From Chrysoperla carnea (Eukaryota; Arthropoda; Insecta; Neuroptera; Chrysopidae), in contig NC_058338.1 of the NCBI RefSeq assembly GCF_905475395.1, forward strand, positions 2,419,001-2,483,000: a stretch of 64,000 nucleotides of DNA. The letters run 5' to 3'. Made by a program: the position numbers and the translations under genes. This document shows positions 24,297-36,900 of the stretch, one piece after another; the stretch's first letter is position 1; each line of letters starts with the position of its first letter. Under the pieces are notes generated by a model that saw only the letters and a program-made list of their open reading frames with translations, was not told where the DNA came from and searched no databases.

Positions 24297-25321
24297 TACC
24301 TACTATATAGATGAACTTCAACAAGGAATTTATTTTTTTTTTAAAGTCAAGCACTATTTATTACAATCAAGATCAACCACTATACTGTACTACAATATAT
24401 TACTTACTGTACCTACAGTACGTTTAATTCAGGGTTGACAGTACTCCAATAAATAAACGAAGGAATAAAGTTCGATAAATTTGAGCAGTAAGTCAGGTGT
24501 CTCGAAAACTCCAAGAGGGGACGGTACATCTGTAACAGGGACCCCAAAAACAAGTTTGAAAATGCAATTATAAAATGCATATTAATTATGCTAATTGCAT
24601 ATTTTTAATTTCTTATAAATCAGACTAAGTCACAAAATTTCCTGTTGCTCGTAACGAATCGAAAACCGCATTCAAATCCGACTTACTACTCAAATTTTTC
24701 GACCTTAGACCATTGTTTGTGCTTAACATAAACAGCTAACTTCGCAGATACTACTTCTTGATGACAGCGCGGCTGGTGGCTGAAAAATGAACTATAAATT
24801 CTACAAATTTTCAGGACAGACGCGCTAATGCTTTAACACGTAGCGATCGTTCTCCTTCTTTACAACCTTCATGGTATATAATTACAATTTAATATCTCTA
24901 TGTATTGAACTATAAAAATAAAGTTAGAACAGCAGCTCGCAGTAGCAGCACATGACTCTTGATAAATCCGATACGTAACATAACATAACGTTACGTACTT
25001 CATATTGATATTTATGTAAGTTGTGCACTAATTCAACTTTTAAGTTCAACAAAGTGTTCATTCTATTACGTCATATCAACTGTATATTGTACTTATAAAG
25101 CTTCTAACTCAATCCATAGACCTTGAATAAACTACAAGAGCACACAAAATAATGTAACACCATCACAAGAATAGACCTCTTTTCATTTCAATATTTTTTA
25201 TTCATTTTATCACATTAGTTTTTTAATAAACTGTCCGAAACAAAAGGTAATCACTTTTTAAAATGAAAAGGTCCATGAAACTTATATACTGTCAAAAGAA
25301 AAATATAGTGAGATAAAATAT
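24297..25321. other. non-coding; contains fragment of foldback family F
   Basis: About 24725-24880 (AAACAGCTAACTTCGCAGATAC, GACAGCGCGGCTGGTGGCTG, AGCGATCGTTCTCC) matches 34980-35130 in the same orientation. The rest shows nothing gene-like. Confidence 0.5.
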
Positions 25322-25797
25322 ACTTGCTAATAAAAAGCCACCAAAAATTTATTTCGGAAAAATACACACGCTTTCTTGCCAAAAACTTAAATTAAATTTT
25401 AAACCTTTTTTAATCTGTCAAAAACGCGGGCATCCAATTTGATGACGTAATATCGGTATCATTATACGAAATAACACAAATAAGTTTGACAGATATATTC
25501 ATAGACATCTGATTATAATAAATATAAATACTGATTATCTATGTATATATTATACCCAGTTGTCTACACTGAACTAATTGATGGTCTATGAATCATACCG
25601 TTATGACATCACAGCAAGGCTTACTCACGTTTTAGGTCACGTGATATACAGTTTAAAAATTACCATTTTTAATTTTAATATTTAAAAAAAAAATGTGCTT
25701 TAATGACTCGAAATGAGAATATTTAAGTATATTTTTACATAAATTTTAACATTTTTCAAATTTCATGATTTATTTTTCACTAACGATAATACCCTAA
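25322..25797 (+). repeat. MITE-like family M1, copy 4 (left end missing)
   Basis: GCTAATAAAAAGCCACC to AACGATAATACCCTAAT matches copies 1 and 2. The first about 40 bp, including the left terminal repeat, are replaced. Confidence 0.7.
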
Positions 25798-27520
25798 TTG
25801 TTTAAACGTTTTGATGCACCCTGTAACTCTGTATTGTGTAAACAGTATTTTTATTTTTGTATTAAAATAAAATAAAAAAAGAATAAAATTGTCGTTAGAT
25901 CTTAAATGTGCATTCACTCAATGAGTTAATAATTCATACTTAGTACTTAATACTTAGTACTTACCTTCCCTAATCTTTTACAGCTTACATTTGTTCATGA
26001 ACGCAACCTTCGATTGAAACTTCAACGATCATAAAACACTAATGCAGAGAATGAAGCCAAAATTGTTCACTGATTTTTGTCAAAATTGTTTTAAGGTAGT
26101 TTAGTAGTATTGAAAGCATACCATTTTTATGAGTTCATCGAAGATCCATCATTTAATGAACAGAGACGACTATAGATAGAGTATTGATGATTGAAGAGCG
26201 ATATCTATATTATCAAATTTATAAGAATCACTTGCACACAATATATTATATATTTTTATAGTTGCGTGATATTATAAAACTAAAAATAACTCATGAAGTC
26301 AAACATGTACTTCAAAGCATATACATATTTGGTTTATATGTATGTACCGTGCAATAAACCAAAACTTTTTTACAATACTGTAGGTTTATAATCACCATAA
26401 ATAGATTAATTTTGTAGATTTTGACGAGAGAAATGAAAAGGTTCTAATGGATGTGATCACGTCCAGTAAATTCTATAAAAAAAGGTAAATTTTGAAATAA
26501 TAGACAACAACAAAAAATTTCCATTCAGTATGGTCTTTAATTAAAATAAAATTTAAAAATTTACAATTTTTTCAGATGGCGTTTTGGGCCAATCGCTTTT
26601 AAAATTTAATATTTGTTAATTATGTCCAAATCTATGTGTCCAAAAATAATTCAAGATATTCTACGATATATAAATCTTATATATCGATTTCATACGACAT
26701 TAAATCAACCTTACGTGTATCAACCACGTAAATCAATACCCTTAACCTCCCTCCTCCCCCACATGTCACATTTTAATATCATAAAATGTGTTCTCTTACT
26801 CGAAAAAATAGTCCCTTAATATTGACTTTAAGATCTAACATGACGAACAAAAGTTTGACCACCCCTCTTTGGATGATTACTGTACACGGGCCTGTATAAC
26901 ACGGCTACTTACATACCAAAACATAGTTACAATGAACATAAGAACATTACCTACGATATTCGGCTGAAGCTATCCACAGAGAAACTGGGCACTCCACAAT
27001 CAAAATTTTCATCCAAAATCATTTCGAAATCCTATTTCCAATCATCCCGCAAAAATCCTTTTGCGGAAATCAATGAACTGCGCCAATTTGACCCACGTAC
27101 ATTCCTTTTCTTTAAAGTCTAGTTTTAGGGACGGCTTGCCCGTCCAAATTATATTAATTTTAGATATCAATGGTTTTTCCATTTAAAACGACGGAAAATA
27201 CGGTTTATATACTTCGAGGTTTTTAATTAATAAGATGATGTATTATAGGTAAAGCTTAGGCTAGGAACTTTAGATTCTAAGACGTATTGTAATTTAACCA
27301 TTATCATATCAAAAACATGGCTTTTAAATCCGAAACAATCCAAATAGGGAATTTCAAGCATAGAATGATTCTTTCTTCGAAATTTCCCGTTTCCAACTAA
27401 TAGAGAAACTTATTTCCCTACCATTTCCACATAGTTTAAAAAATTTTCTTATCGGATTTAATCGTAATCAAGAATAATTAAAAGACACACAAATTGGATA
27501 AATATTTACAATTAATTTTA
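25798..27520. other. non-coding; 3' flank of Xrn2
   Basis: Downstream of the Xrn2 stop on the minus strand. An open frame at 26613-26819 has no domain. An AATAAA overlaps the Xrn2 stop, so most of this is probably beyond the transcript end, although a longer 3' UTR cannot be excluded. Confidence 0.4.
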
Positions 27521-27909
27521 TTATCTGCGATTACGATTATTTTGATATCCCCCACCTCTGGAATTTTGATTATTACCCCCACCACTTTGATTATTATTAC
27601 CAGTGCGATTAGTGTTAGTATAGTATTTATTATTGCCGCCATATTGTTGTTGTTGCTGTTGTCCACGATTATAATTACTATTATAATTGCTACCGCCATT
27701 GTTTCCCCCACTACTAGAATTGGAATTTCTACTATTATAACCGGACGTATGGTAGCCATCATTATTTCGATTATTGTAATTATTGTTACGACTACTGTTA
27801 TAACCGCTGCTACCTCCTGAATTGTTGTAATCATTATTTCCACGACGATTGTTGTCTCGATTGTTATTAGGGTTGTTTTGGTGATAATAACCGCCGCCAC
27901 TGTTGTTAC
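27521..27909 (-). CDS. Xrn2: Xrn2 terminal exon 9, low-complexity tail
   Basis: 389 nt, about 129 residues, then TAA TAA with an overlapping AATAAA. The acceptor TTTTTACAG|GT supplies exactly the two bases needed to finish the split Gly from exon 8. The frame is open to the stop: [17 protein letters not shown].., ending [11 protein letters not shown]. It is Asn/Gly/Ser/Tyr/Gln-rich with scattered Arg. It has no internal start codon. The longer open frames at 27478-27900 minus and 27494-27820 plus are shadows. Assignment to Xrn2 rests on phase, composition and orientation across 18 kb. Confidence 0.82.
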
Positions 27910-30900
27910 CTGTAAAAAGAATGGAATTTTAGCAGATCCATTAAAGTTGAAACATTACTTGAGAAATGATTGGGAAATTGTATTAAGAGAGATTGAATTA
28001 ATCAATTCGCACCGTGCGTGAGGTTTATTGGAGGCGTTTCCATGGTAACGATACACTACTTTAATTATAGAATTGTATGGATGCATATATAATTGTATGG
28101 ATTGTATTTATGACTTACATTGAAAATTTAATATTATTGTCTCAAAAATTTAAATAAATAATTATGATAATTTACATTTAAAAAATAATATTTGTGCAAT
28201 TTGATTTCTTATTTTCACAATTTTTAATGCATTAAGTTTAATTAATTAGTGTTTTTCATTAATTTTAATTTGACATTTTCTATAACATTAACATGTAAAG
28301 AATTGCAAATTAGTCAGTAACAGTCTCCTTTAACGCCAAAATTTTTCACATGTAGCGCTGCAGGCAACGATTTTATTGTCCCTACCATGACTACGCACAC
28401 AACGAATAGTCTAGTTAACAAGTTCAACTCAAATAAATCAAAATCGGTTCATCTGTTTAGGCACAACGATGCCACAGGCAGACAGACAGACAAAAGCGGT
28501 CAACACCATTAATAAAAAAAACTCCTACTACCGGAAGTCTATCTCCATTATTTATAATTTTAATTTAACGCCGAAATAGGTCTTATAGCGTGATTTCTAA
28601 TTTGTTGTAATAGCGTCTAAAGCGAGTATCTCACACGTTGGAAAAATTTCCAACGGTAATTCTTGACGCGAGTGCTGACTGGTTAAAAGCCGGTACCTCA
28701 TAACCCCAAAAAATTTAATTTACAATTTATATACACAAAAACAAACCACACTTTTACAGATACATGCAAGTCCTTTTATAAAAATTGTGTTACATTTTTG
28801 TGAAAAAAAAGCAGGGTTTGTAACTGTTAGTGACTGACTCGGGCTGATGATTTATTTTTAAACTCTCGCATTCATAATATTTTATATTAAAAACATTTTA
28901 TAAATATATATGTTTTAAAAGCTCTGAGCTCTGATGCTAATGTTATACCGCTTCGATCTACAGTTCAAATATAAAAATCGGACCAAGTTCTTCTTTTGTA
29001 TAGTTCCGAGTTATTTTAGTGAAATTCTTTATTTTGCTGGTTTTGTTTACAAGAAGGTAAGTAATAACACAAGTAATGGATACCTTTTTTCATTCGATTC
29101 GTGAGGGCGTCTATAAACGATGGAAATGATTCGAATTCCATACTCGCGATTTTGGTGTCCCTGAATTTGATTATCAGAACAACAATTGCCCACGAGATAC
29201 ATGGTACCCTTTTTTAAATTATGAGCGGAATGGTGGTCAAGTACATATATGGTATCATACAATGGGGTCCTATGGCCTAAGTATGTCCCTCGTGGACAAT
29301 CAATATAACCTACCTGGCGCCCATCTTGGATTTTTACGAAAAAATGTAACATATTTCGTAGAAACTCGTTACTCGGGCGTTTTCGGGGCCGCTGGACACG
29401 AATTTCACAACGAAAATGGCCTTTGAAGTATTCAGTACCCAAGGCTGATGAAAAATTGACGCTCAGAGATGAAATATGTTTCATATTCTCGTAAAACTCC
29501 AAGAGACGTGGTGTATTATACTATCTGCTCTGGGCACTAGGTACCTCTGGGTTCTTTTTGTTGTGATATTTGAGTACAGCGGCCCCGAAAACCCCCGAAT
29601 AAAAAAATAGAATCATTTCCATCGATATTTAATTTCTAGTTTTCCCAGTATTTCATTTCTCCTTCATCACTTTTCTTCACAAAGTTTTTAGTTCTTAATA
29701 TCTTTGTCTATATTTATCATAAGCCAAGTTTGGTGATCATTATTTACCAAACCATAGTCATTGATTGTGCTCGAACGTGTTTCCACACAATCTCATGCAT
29801 TTAAAAATATAATAGTGAGTATGAGATTGGTATGGTATGGTATAGTAATATATAAATGGTAAGCGAGAAAGCTAAAAGCGCAATCAAACAACATTTAATG
29901 ATGATAACGAGTCTTATTCAAGTAGTATTTTCAAAAAGCATTTTCCTGATTGTTATTCCCTGAAAATATACATACATACAGTAGAGTTAATACATATATA
30001 CAATTATTTAGAAATCGGTACAATTTACTCTGTGTGAGCTGCTTTTTGAAACAAAGAAACAGTTAATGTACAATAAATTTACTACTCTCTATGATCCCCC
30101 CAAACTCTAACTCTCATCCCATTTCTTTCTTTATTCGTGTCCTTTACGTATAGCCTTGGAGCCCGTGACAGTGAAACTAAACTGTAAATTGCACAGATTT
30201 GGAAATTTCGCATATGAAACAATACTATTTAATGATAAGTAGAATATGGACTAGGTTGGGCCAGGGTTTATCCTGGCAGAAATATTTTTTGCCAGGATTT
30301 TTTTATTTTTTACTGGTTTGACATATTTAAAAGTTTTAAGCTGTCATATCGAGATATTTCGAAAGTAAAATTCAAAACGAACATATTAAAAAAAATACGG
30401 GTTGCACTCCGGGAGTGCCGGCAGAAGTGAAAACTTGAATATTAACGTTGTGCATTTATGATATTTTGGAATGGTTGGGTAATAATTTTCCACGAATTGC
30501 TTTAATTATCAGTATAAAAGTATCATTTTTGTGGTAGAATACAATATTTATTTATTGCGCTATCGTACACAAACATGACAATTTCATGAACAAACACTTT
30601 TTACCCATTACAAAAAAGTGTACAACGCCGCTAAAGAAGTTTTCAATTCAAAAAAATAAATAAATAAATAATTATATTTTTAATAAAAAGGCAACCGCAC
30701 ACAGTGTTCCCAAGCGGCCACCCATCCAAGTACTGACTGTGTCCAATGTTGTTTAATTTCGGTGTACTGACTGTGACATGGTCTTACGAATTTTCGATCA
30801 GGTCACGTGTCCTGACGCAAGTTTAACATTTTTTACCCATTACAAAAAAAGTGTTCACCGCCGCTAAAGAAGTTTTCACTTCAAAAAAAAAAACAAAAAC

Positions 30901-33900
30901 CAAAAAAAATTATATTCTTGGTTGGTCACCCATCCAAGTACTGACTGTATCCACTGTTGCTTAACTTCAGTGATCGGACGAGAGCCGGTGTACTGAATGT
31001 GACAAAGTCTTACGCTTTTTAATCAGGACACGTGTCCTGTCGCCTGTCGCGAGTTTAACATTTTTTACCCATTACAAAAAAAATGTACAACGCCGCTAAA
31101 GAAGTTTTCCCTTCAAAAAAGTAATTAAGCGATAAATGTAAAATTTAATTGGTTATATATATTAAAAATCGGTGTAACGGACCTTTCTGACACGATAAGA
31201 GCTGTCACATCAAATTTTCGTGAAAATAGATAACATTTGCAATAAAAAGGTATCTTACAAATTAATTTCCATGAAAGTGAAAAATACTTGTAATTATTAA
31301 AAATATAAAATATGTTTGTGCTAGGATAAACCCTGACACACCCAGTACATATTGTACCTATCATTAAATAGTATTGATTCATATGCAAAATTTCGATTAC
31401 CTCGTAAGTGCAGTTTTACTGTCACAGGCTCCAAGGCTAATAGTATTCAATATTTATTCATTATCATACAAAGTGTATTTTCTAGTTGTTGGCTTTTGTG
31501 TTTCATTAATTTTACTAAAATTAAGGTCTTTTTATACCCTGTTATATATGAAATGTATATCAAGGTATACTAAGTTTAGTCCCAAGTTTATAACGCTTAA
31601 AAATATTGATACCAACAAAATTTTAGTAGAGCTATCTATCTGTCTGTGAACACCATAACTCAAAAAACGAAAAGAGATATCAAGCTGAAATTTGTATAAT
31701 GTTCTCAGGACATAAAAAGTGAGGTCTAATTCGTAAAAAACGCATATTCATCAATTGTAGGTGTTGGTTTATTATTACTATATCCACTGAGGAAATGAGA
31801 GAAAAAACACTCTAATACTTTGTGATTAAGAGTGGCTATCTTTCTTTACTTACATGACGAAAAAAACAAACGAGAGTGTAATCAACACTGTCTATACATA
31901 ATATTATAACAATTAACTCAATCAATTGTTTGTTTTTACTTGTTTATACTATTTTAGAATTTGTTTAGAAAACTTTTTTGAGATACAATTGATTGAAAAA
32001 AAAAATCTAATTTTGATGAAAATTTGATAATGTCGAAATTAACGATTTTGTGGTTTCTGTCAAATATTTGCTTAGGATCTCATATTTTGGACAAGTTTAA
32101 ACAACTTTTACCTCTTCACTTTTTTCACTTACCTCAAAATTTTCGAGACATAAGGGTTTTACGTTTTTTTAGCGTTTATATCGCGAAAACTGTGAGGTAA
32201 GTTGAAAAATGAGAAGACACAAACATAACCGCAGAACCCCATTTTGTGGGAAATTTAAGGAAATAAATTTCGAATTAAAACTTCGAATTCGATTTCATAT
32301 TTCTGTCCCAACCTATGTATAAATATAAATATAATTTGAAGTTAGAATCGCACAATCATAGGTTATAGAAATATTAGCGTGCGTTGCTATGGTTACAACA
32401 TTATACATATATATAGTACAAAGCTACGAAAATACTACTTGAAAATGTGTCTCTACTATACTATTATTACACAGGGTTGTTCAAAAACATTTTACCACTT
32501 AAATGAGGTAAACGTGTATCTTAAGTACCTTAAGAACTATTTTAGAAAATGTTCGAGACGAAATATAACCCATCGAATTACATAGGTTGGATACGATTTC
32601 GTTGGTTATTCCCGGAGAAAATTTGCAAAATTTCATCGAAAATAGTCGTTTTCTGTTTTCTCTGTGAACGATTCAATTTTTATTATAATTATTTGTGATT
32701 AAAACAAAATGTTACTTCTGTCGAGTAGAAATCGAGCATTTTAAAAAAAAAGGAAATTTCGTCTTTTAACTAGGTTTTTTTTTTAAATTGGCCATTATCT
32801 AAGATTTTCATGGAATAGAGAAGCGATTTGGGGTTTAAATTCTAAAAATTCTTAAAAGATTGCATTTTTATAAGCGGCAAAAAAAATTTTTTTATCACTT
32901 TATAGAAATGATAGGGACTGTCGACAGACGTGGAAATCAGGATCATCTTTTTTTATTTAAAGTTTTCTTCTATCTCTTACCTTTTAGAATATAACTTGAC
33001 TATTAAAGCAACCCGAAGAACAAGGTTCAAATCGATGTCAGAATATGATGCCCCCAAATACGAATCAATTATCAAAATCCGATAATTTTACCCCACTATG
33101 AATGAAATACGAATATCAAATTTTGATATCATAAAATATTGTCTTACTCGAAAAAAGAGTAAGCCTCCCACCCTTCTGCTTGGATGATTACTACACACGG
33201 ACCTGAACCAAATATAGTTTTTAGTATCTCGTAAAAGGTAAATTTCTAATTAAAATATTTTAATTGTATTTAGGAAAATTTACATTGAAAACACAAACAA
33301 AACTATATAAAATCAATTTTATGCTCCAATAAATTTCGTAATTTCGATGAAGGAAGGTAATTTCTAAATTTCTAAAAAGCCTTTTGTTATGTGATTACTT
33401 GACCGTATTGTTTGATTTGTTTGACGTTGACCTGTCTTTAACAATAAATCACATCAAATTCTATTTCAAATTAGAAAGGGCCTTAAGCTATTTTATTTAC
33501 AGGTTGTCAAATCAATGCAAGAAAATTAAGGGATGTTTTATATAATTTAAAATTTAGAATATTTTCTTGAACAAATAAAATACTAGAAATTAAGAAAAAG
33601 TTTTTTCATCAATTTTACGGTAAATTTTTAGTTAATCTTACGGGAATTTCTAGATATTGGAAGAAAGAAAGACTGACTCAATTGAGTCCATTTGCTCATG
33701 GTAAGAGCTGGACAGTGGCATCATTTCTTCCTTCTAATCTTTGTGATAGCTTCTGCAATCATTGTGATGCATTGTCAGATTCAGGCGTTCAGCGTGCCTG
33801 TCGCCTAGACAGTTTCCTATAAATTTGCTTATAGAGGCCCTTTGAACCGTCCCTCTCGAAGTTTGACAACAAGGACAAATAGTTTTTTTTATCGATTACA

Positions 33901-36900
33901 CAATATTTTTAATTTATTTTGTACCCCAAAAAAATTCCCAATACGTACATGAAAAATAAAAATTTTTAAGAAATAAAAAATTATTTTTTAAATAAAACAG
34001 AAACGAAAAAGGAGCGACCGATTCCCTCAAATAAAAAATTAAATCTTAAGGATCAAAATTTTTGATAACAAAGATTTAATAAGTAAGATCATGACACTAC
34101 TCTCTAGTAGTAAATAAAACTAAAAAAAAAAAAGGAATTCAGGGCTAGTTAATCCATTGTTAAAAGGCGGTTTTTAAAATCAGATTATTTTTATTTTTAT
34201 TATTTATTGAAATGGAACATAAAACATAATTATTTTCATGTTTATCGAGAATATTCTTTAATAAAAAATGTGGCTATTGGGTTTGTACCGAGTTTATTGT
34301 GTCTGACGCAAGGGCGATTTTTTTTCTTCATTTCATAACTGCTGCAGATTTGAGAGTTTACTAAAGTTTAACTGTCAAGTTCATTGATCAATGGGATTAG
34401 GGTACTGCACTGTACAATTCCGCACGGGTCGAGCTGGTTTTTACCCGAATAAGCAACGCAAAGGAATGGTAATGTGTTTATCAGTCTATATATGTGTGTT
34501 CTTATATGGCACACTAGAAACCAAACGCGTGGACCGATTTTGATGATTCTGACGTTAATTAATTTGTCTTAACCTTGCAAGTGCTACTGAATATATGACA
34601 GTAATACTTGCAAGATTAATACAAATCAATTGACGCCAGAATCATCAAAATCGGTTCACGCGTTCGATCTCTAATGTTTCATGGAAAAACACACATACAT
34701 TCTTTTTTCACAATATGGCGTCTAGTGATCGCCATATTGAATATTGATTACTGCCATATCTTCAGTAGCACTCGCAAGGTTATGACAAATCGATGGACGT
34801 AATCATGAAGGTTATAAGAAGGAGAACGATCGCTATAGAAAATATTGTCCCCGAAATATGAATAAAATAAGTGGGGCGCTGCGACCGCTAAGTAGTATCA
34901 ATAAAAGCGGGCTGTTGTGCGCTAATTTGAAATGATATATCAATTTGTACATTATGCAACTAACTTCATCTACTTGTACTCATAAACAGCTAACTTCGCA
35001 GATACTACTTCTTGATGACAGCGCGGCTGGTGGCTGAAAAATGAACTATAAATTCTACAAATTTTCAGGGACAGGTGCGCTAATGCTTTAGTACATAGCG
35101 ATCTTTCTCCTTCTTTATAACCTTCATGGACGTAATCATAGACTGATAAACATATTACCACTCCTTTGCGTTGCTCAGTCGGATAAAAAGATAATTTACT
35201 AATATTACGCAGCCACTACGTGACTGAAATAAGTAATATGGGTGAAGTATTAAAAAAGAATTGTAAGATGATTTTGTTGGTACATGCATATAGACAGTAT
35301 AGTGGTTGTAACAGCTAGCTGCCCTAACTATAATGATAAAGAATCTTTACAAAGAAAAGCTATGAAGGTACAAAACCACAGGTGTATGTATTACTTTTTA
35401 CTTAGTACTTATAATAATATTAATATATATTATTTATTACTTTATATTTATTTATTAAATCTTTAAAATCCATTCAACCACATTTAAATCAAGTAAATAT
35501 TATTCTTTTTTATTTAAAAAAAATTCCTTTTTAAAGTTTATGTGAACTATATGTATATGTTTTACTTTCATGTGTATAAGATTATGTATATGAAGATTTT
35601 GGAACATTTCATTATTATTATTCCATATAAATAGCTAATATATATCAAGGTATATTAAGTTTAGTTCAAAGTTTGTAACGCTTAAAAATATTGATGTTAA
35701 AAACAAAATTTTCGTATAGGTGTTCATAAAATCACCAAAAGAGTCCCTTTTCGATTGTCTGTCTGTCTGACAACACGATAACTTAAAAACGAAAAAAAAT
35801 AACAAGTTGAAATTTTTATAGCGTGCTTAGGAGGTAAAAAATGAGGTTGAGTTCGTAAATAAGCAACATAGGTCAAAAGTTTAAATGTAAAAAATGTTTC
35901 TTATAAAAATATAAACAACTTTTGTTTCAAAGATTTTTTTCGTAAACATCACTGTTTACCCTTGAGAGGGTCTCTACTTACATGACATCAAAAAAGAAAC
36001 GATTGCATGATTAACACGGTCTATACATGATATTTAAACAATTAACTTAGTCAATTGTTTGTTTTCACTTGTTTTAAATTTAAAACTAAAAAAAGTATAT
36101 CAAATATAATGGAAACGCTAGTAAAATCAAGGTCATACTTGCCATAAAAATGCATTGTCATCCGATTTACATATGCATGTAAAATTTCAGCTAAATCGGA
36201 AACTGAACAATGAACAAAACTCCAGGACGTACATGGAAGTGAAGATAAATAAAATTCCTTTAATATATAGATATTTGCTTTAATGATGCATTTCGATAAA
36301 ATGGAATAATGATATATTTTTAAGCAGCATTTCCTCGGAAAGCTAACGTTTTTGGGTAAAAATTTTTTTTTACAATATATGTTAGTTTTTATATATGAGG
36401 TCCAACTTTCTAATTTAAAGTGTTCTTCTATCTCCTACTGTTAAAGATCTGAGTTAACTAGTAAAGGAACCAGATGACGCAGATCAAATCTGACGCTAGA
36501 ATACGACGTCCCACTTTAATCTGAATAATTTTTGTACGAAACATTTTTTTAGAAGACATTTGAGCCCAATGTGCCAAAATTAGCTTTGGTAGCGTCATTA
36601 TTAATACGTTTACGGAAGTAACATGAGAAATTCAATTATTTATATTCTTGTAGTTAATAATTTTTGAATATGTTTAATAAAATAAACACAAACAGGATAA
36701 TAATCTTATTTTTATAATTTTCAATTGAATTGCTGCTTCATTTAATGTGTCAATTCTATCTACTCTAATGGATGTCCTTTTTAAAAATAAAAAAGGATCT
36801 ATCTGTGTAACTAAATAAAGGAGACAAAGCTCGGTCACTCTCAGTAATACTATTTATATTCAATCCATTAAACTCAATATAAAGGATAAATATTAATTAT

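Larger units (their letters stand above)
30594..31115 (-). repeat. tandem 5S rDNA-derived array
   Basis: Three copies of the same spacer (TTTTTACCCATTACAAAAAA, CGCCGCTAAAGAAGTTTTC) start about 231 bp apart near 30597, 30828 and 31060. A degenerate 5S rRNA sequence lies on the minus strand in each interval. Spacer plus gene in a fixed period is the organisation of 5S rDNA clusters, so this looks like a small relic or transposed cluster in the Xrn2 intron. Confidence 0.8.

Noticed and set aside
27478..27900. 140-residue Ile/Thr/Val-rich minus-strand frame and the 108-residue plus-strand frame over the same DNA
   Set aside because: Both are shifted readings of the Asn/Gly-rich Xrn2 terminal exon; their composition is an artefact of AAT/GGT codons.
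29047..29502. 151-residue protein gene
   Set aside because: It runs through a SINE tail and an inverted-repeat element, starts at a non-ATG codon in context, and has no domain.
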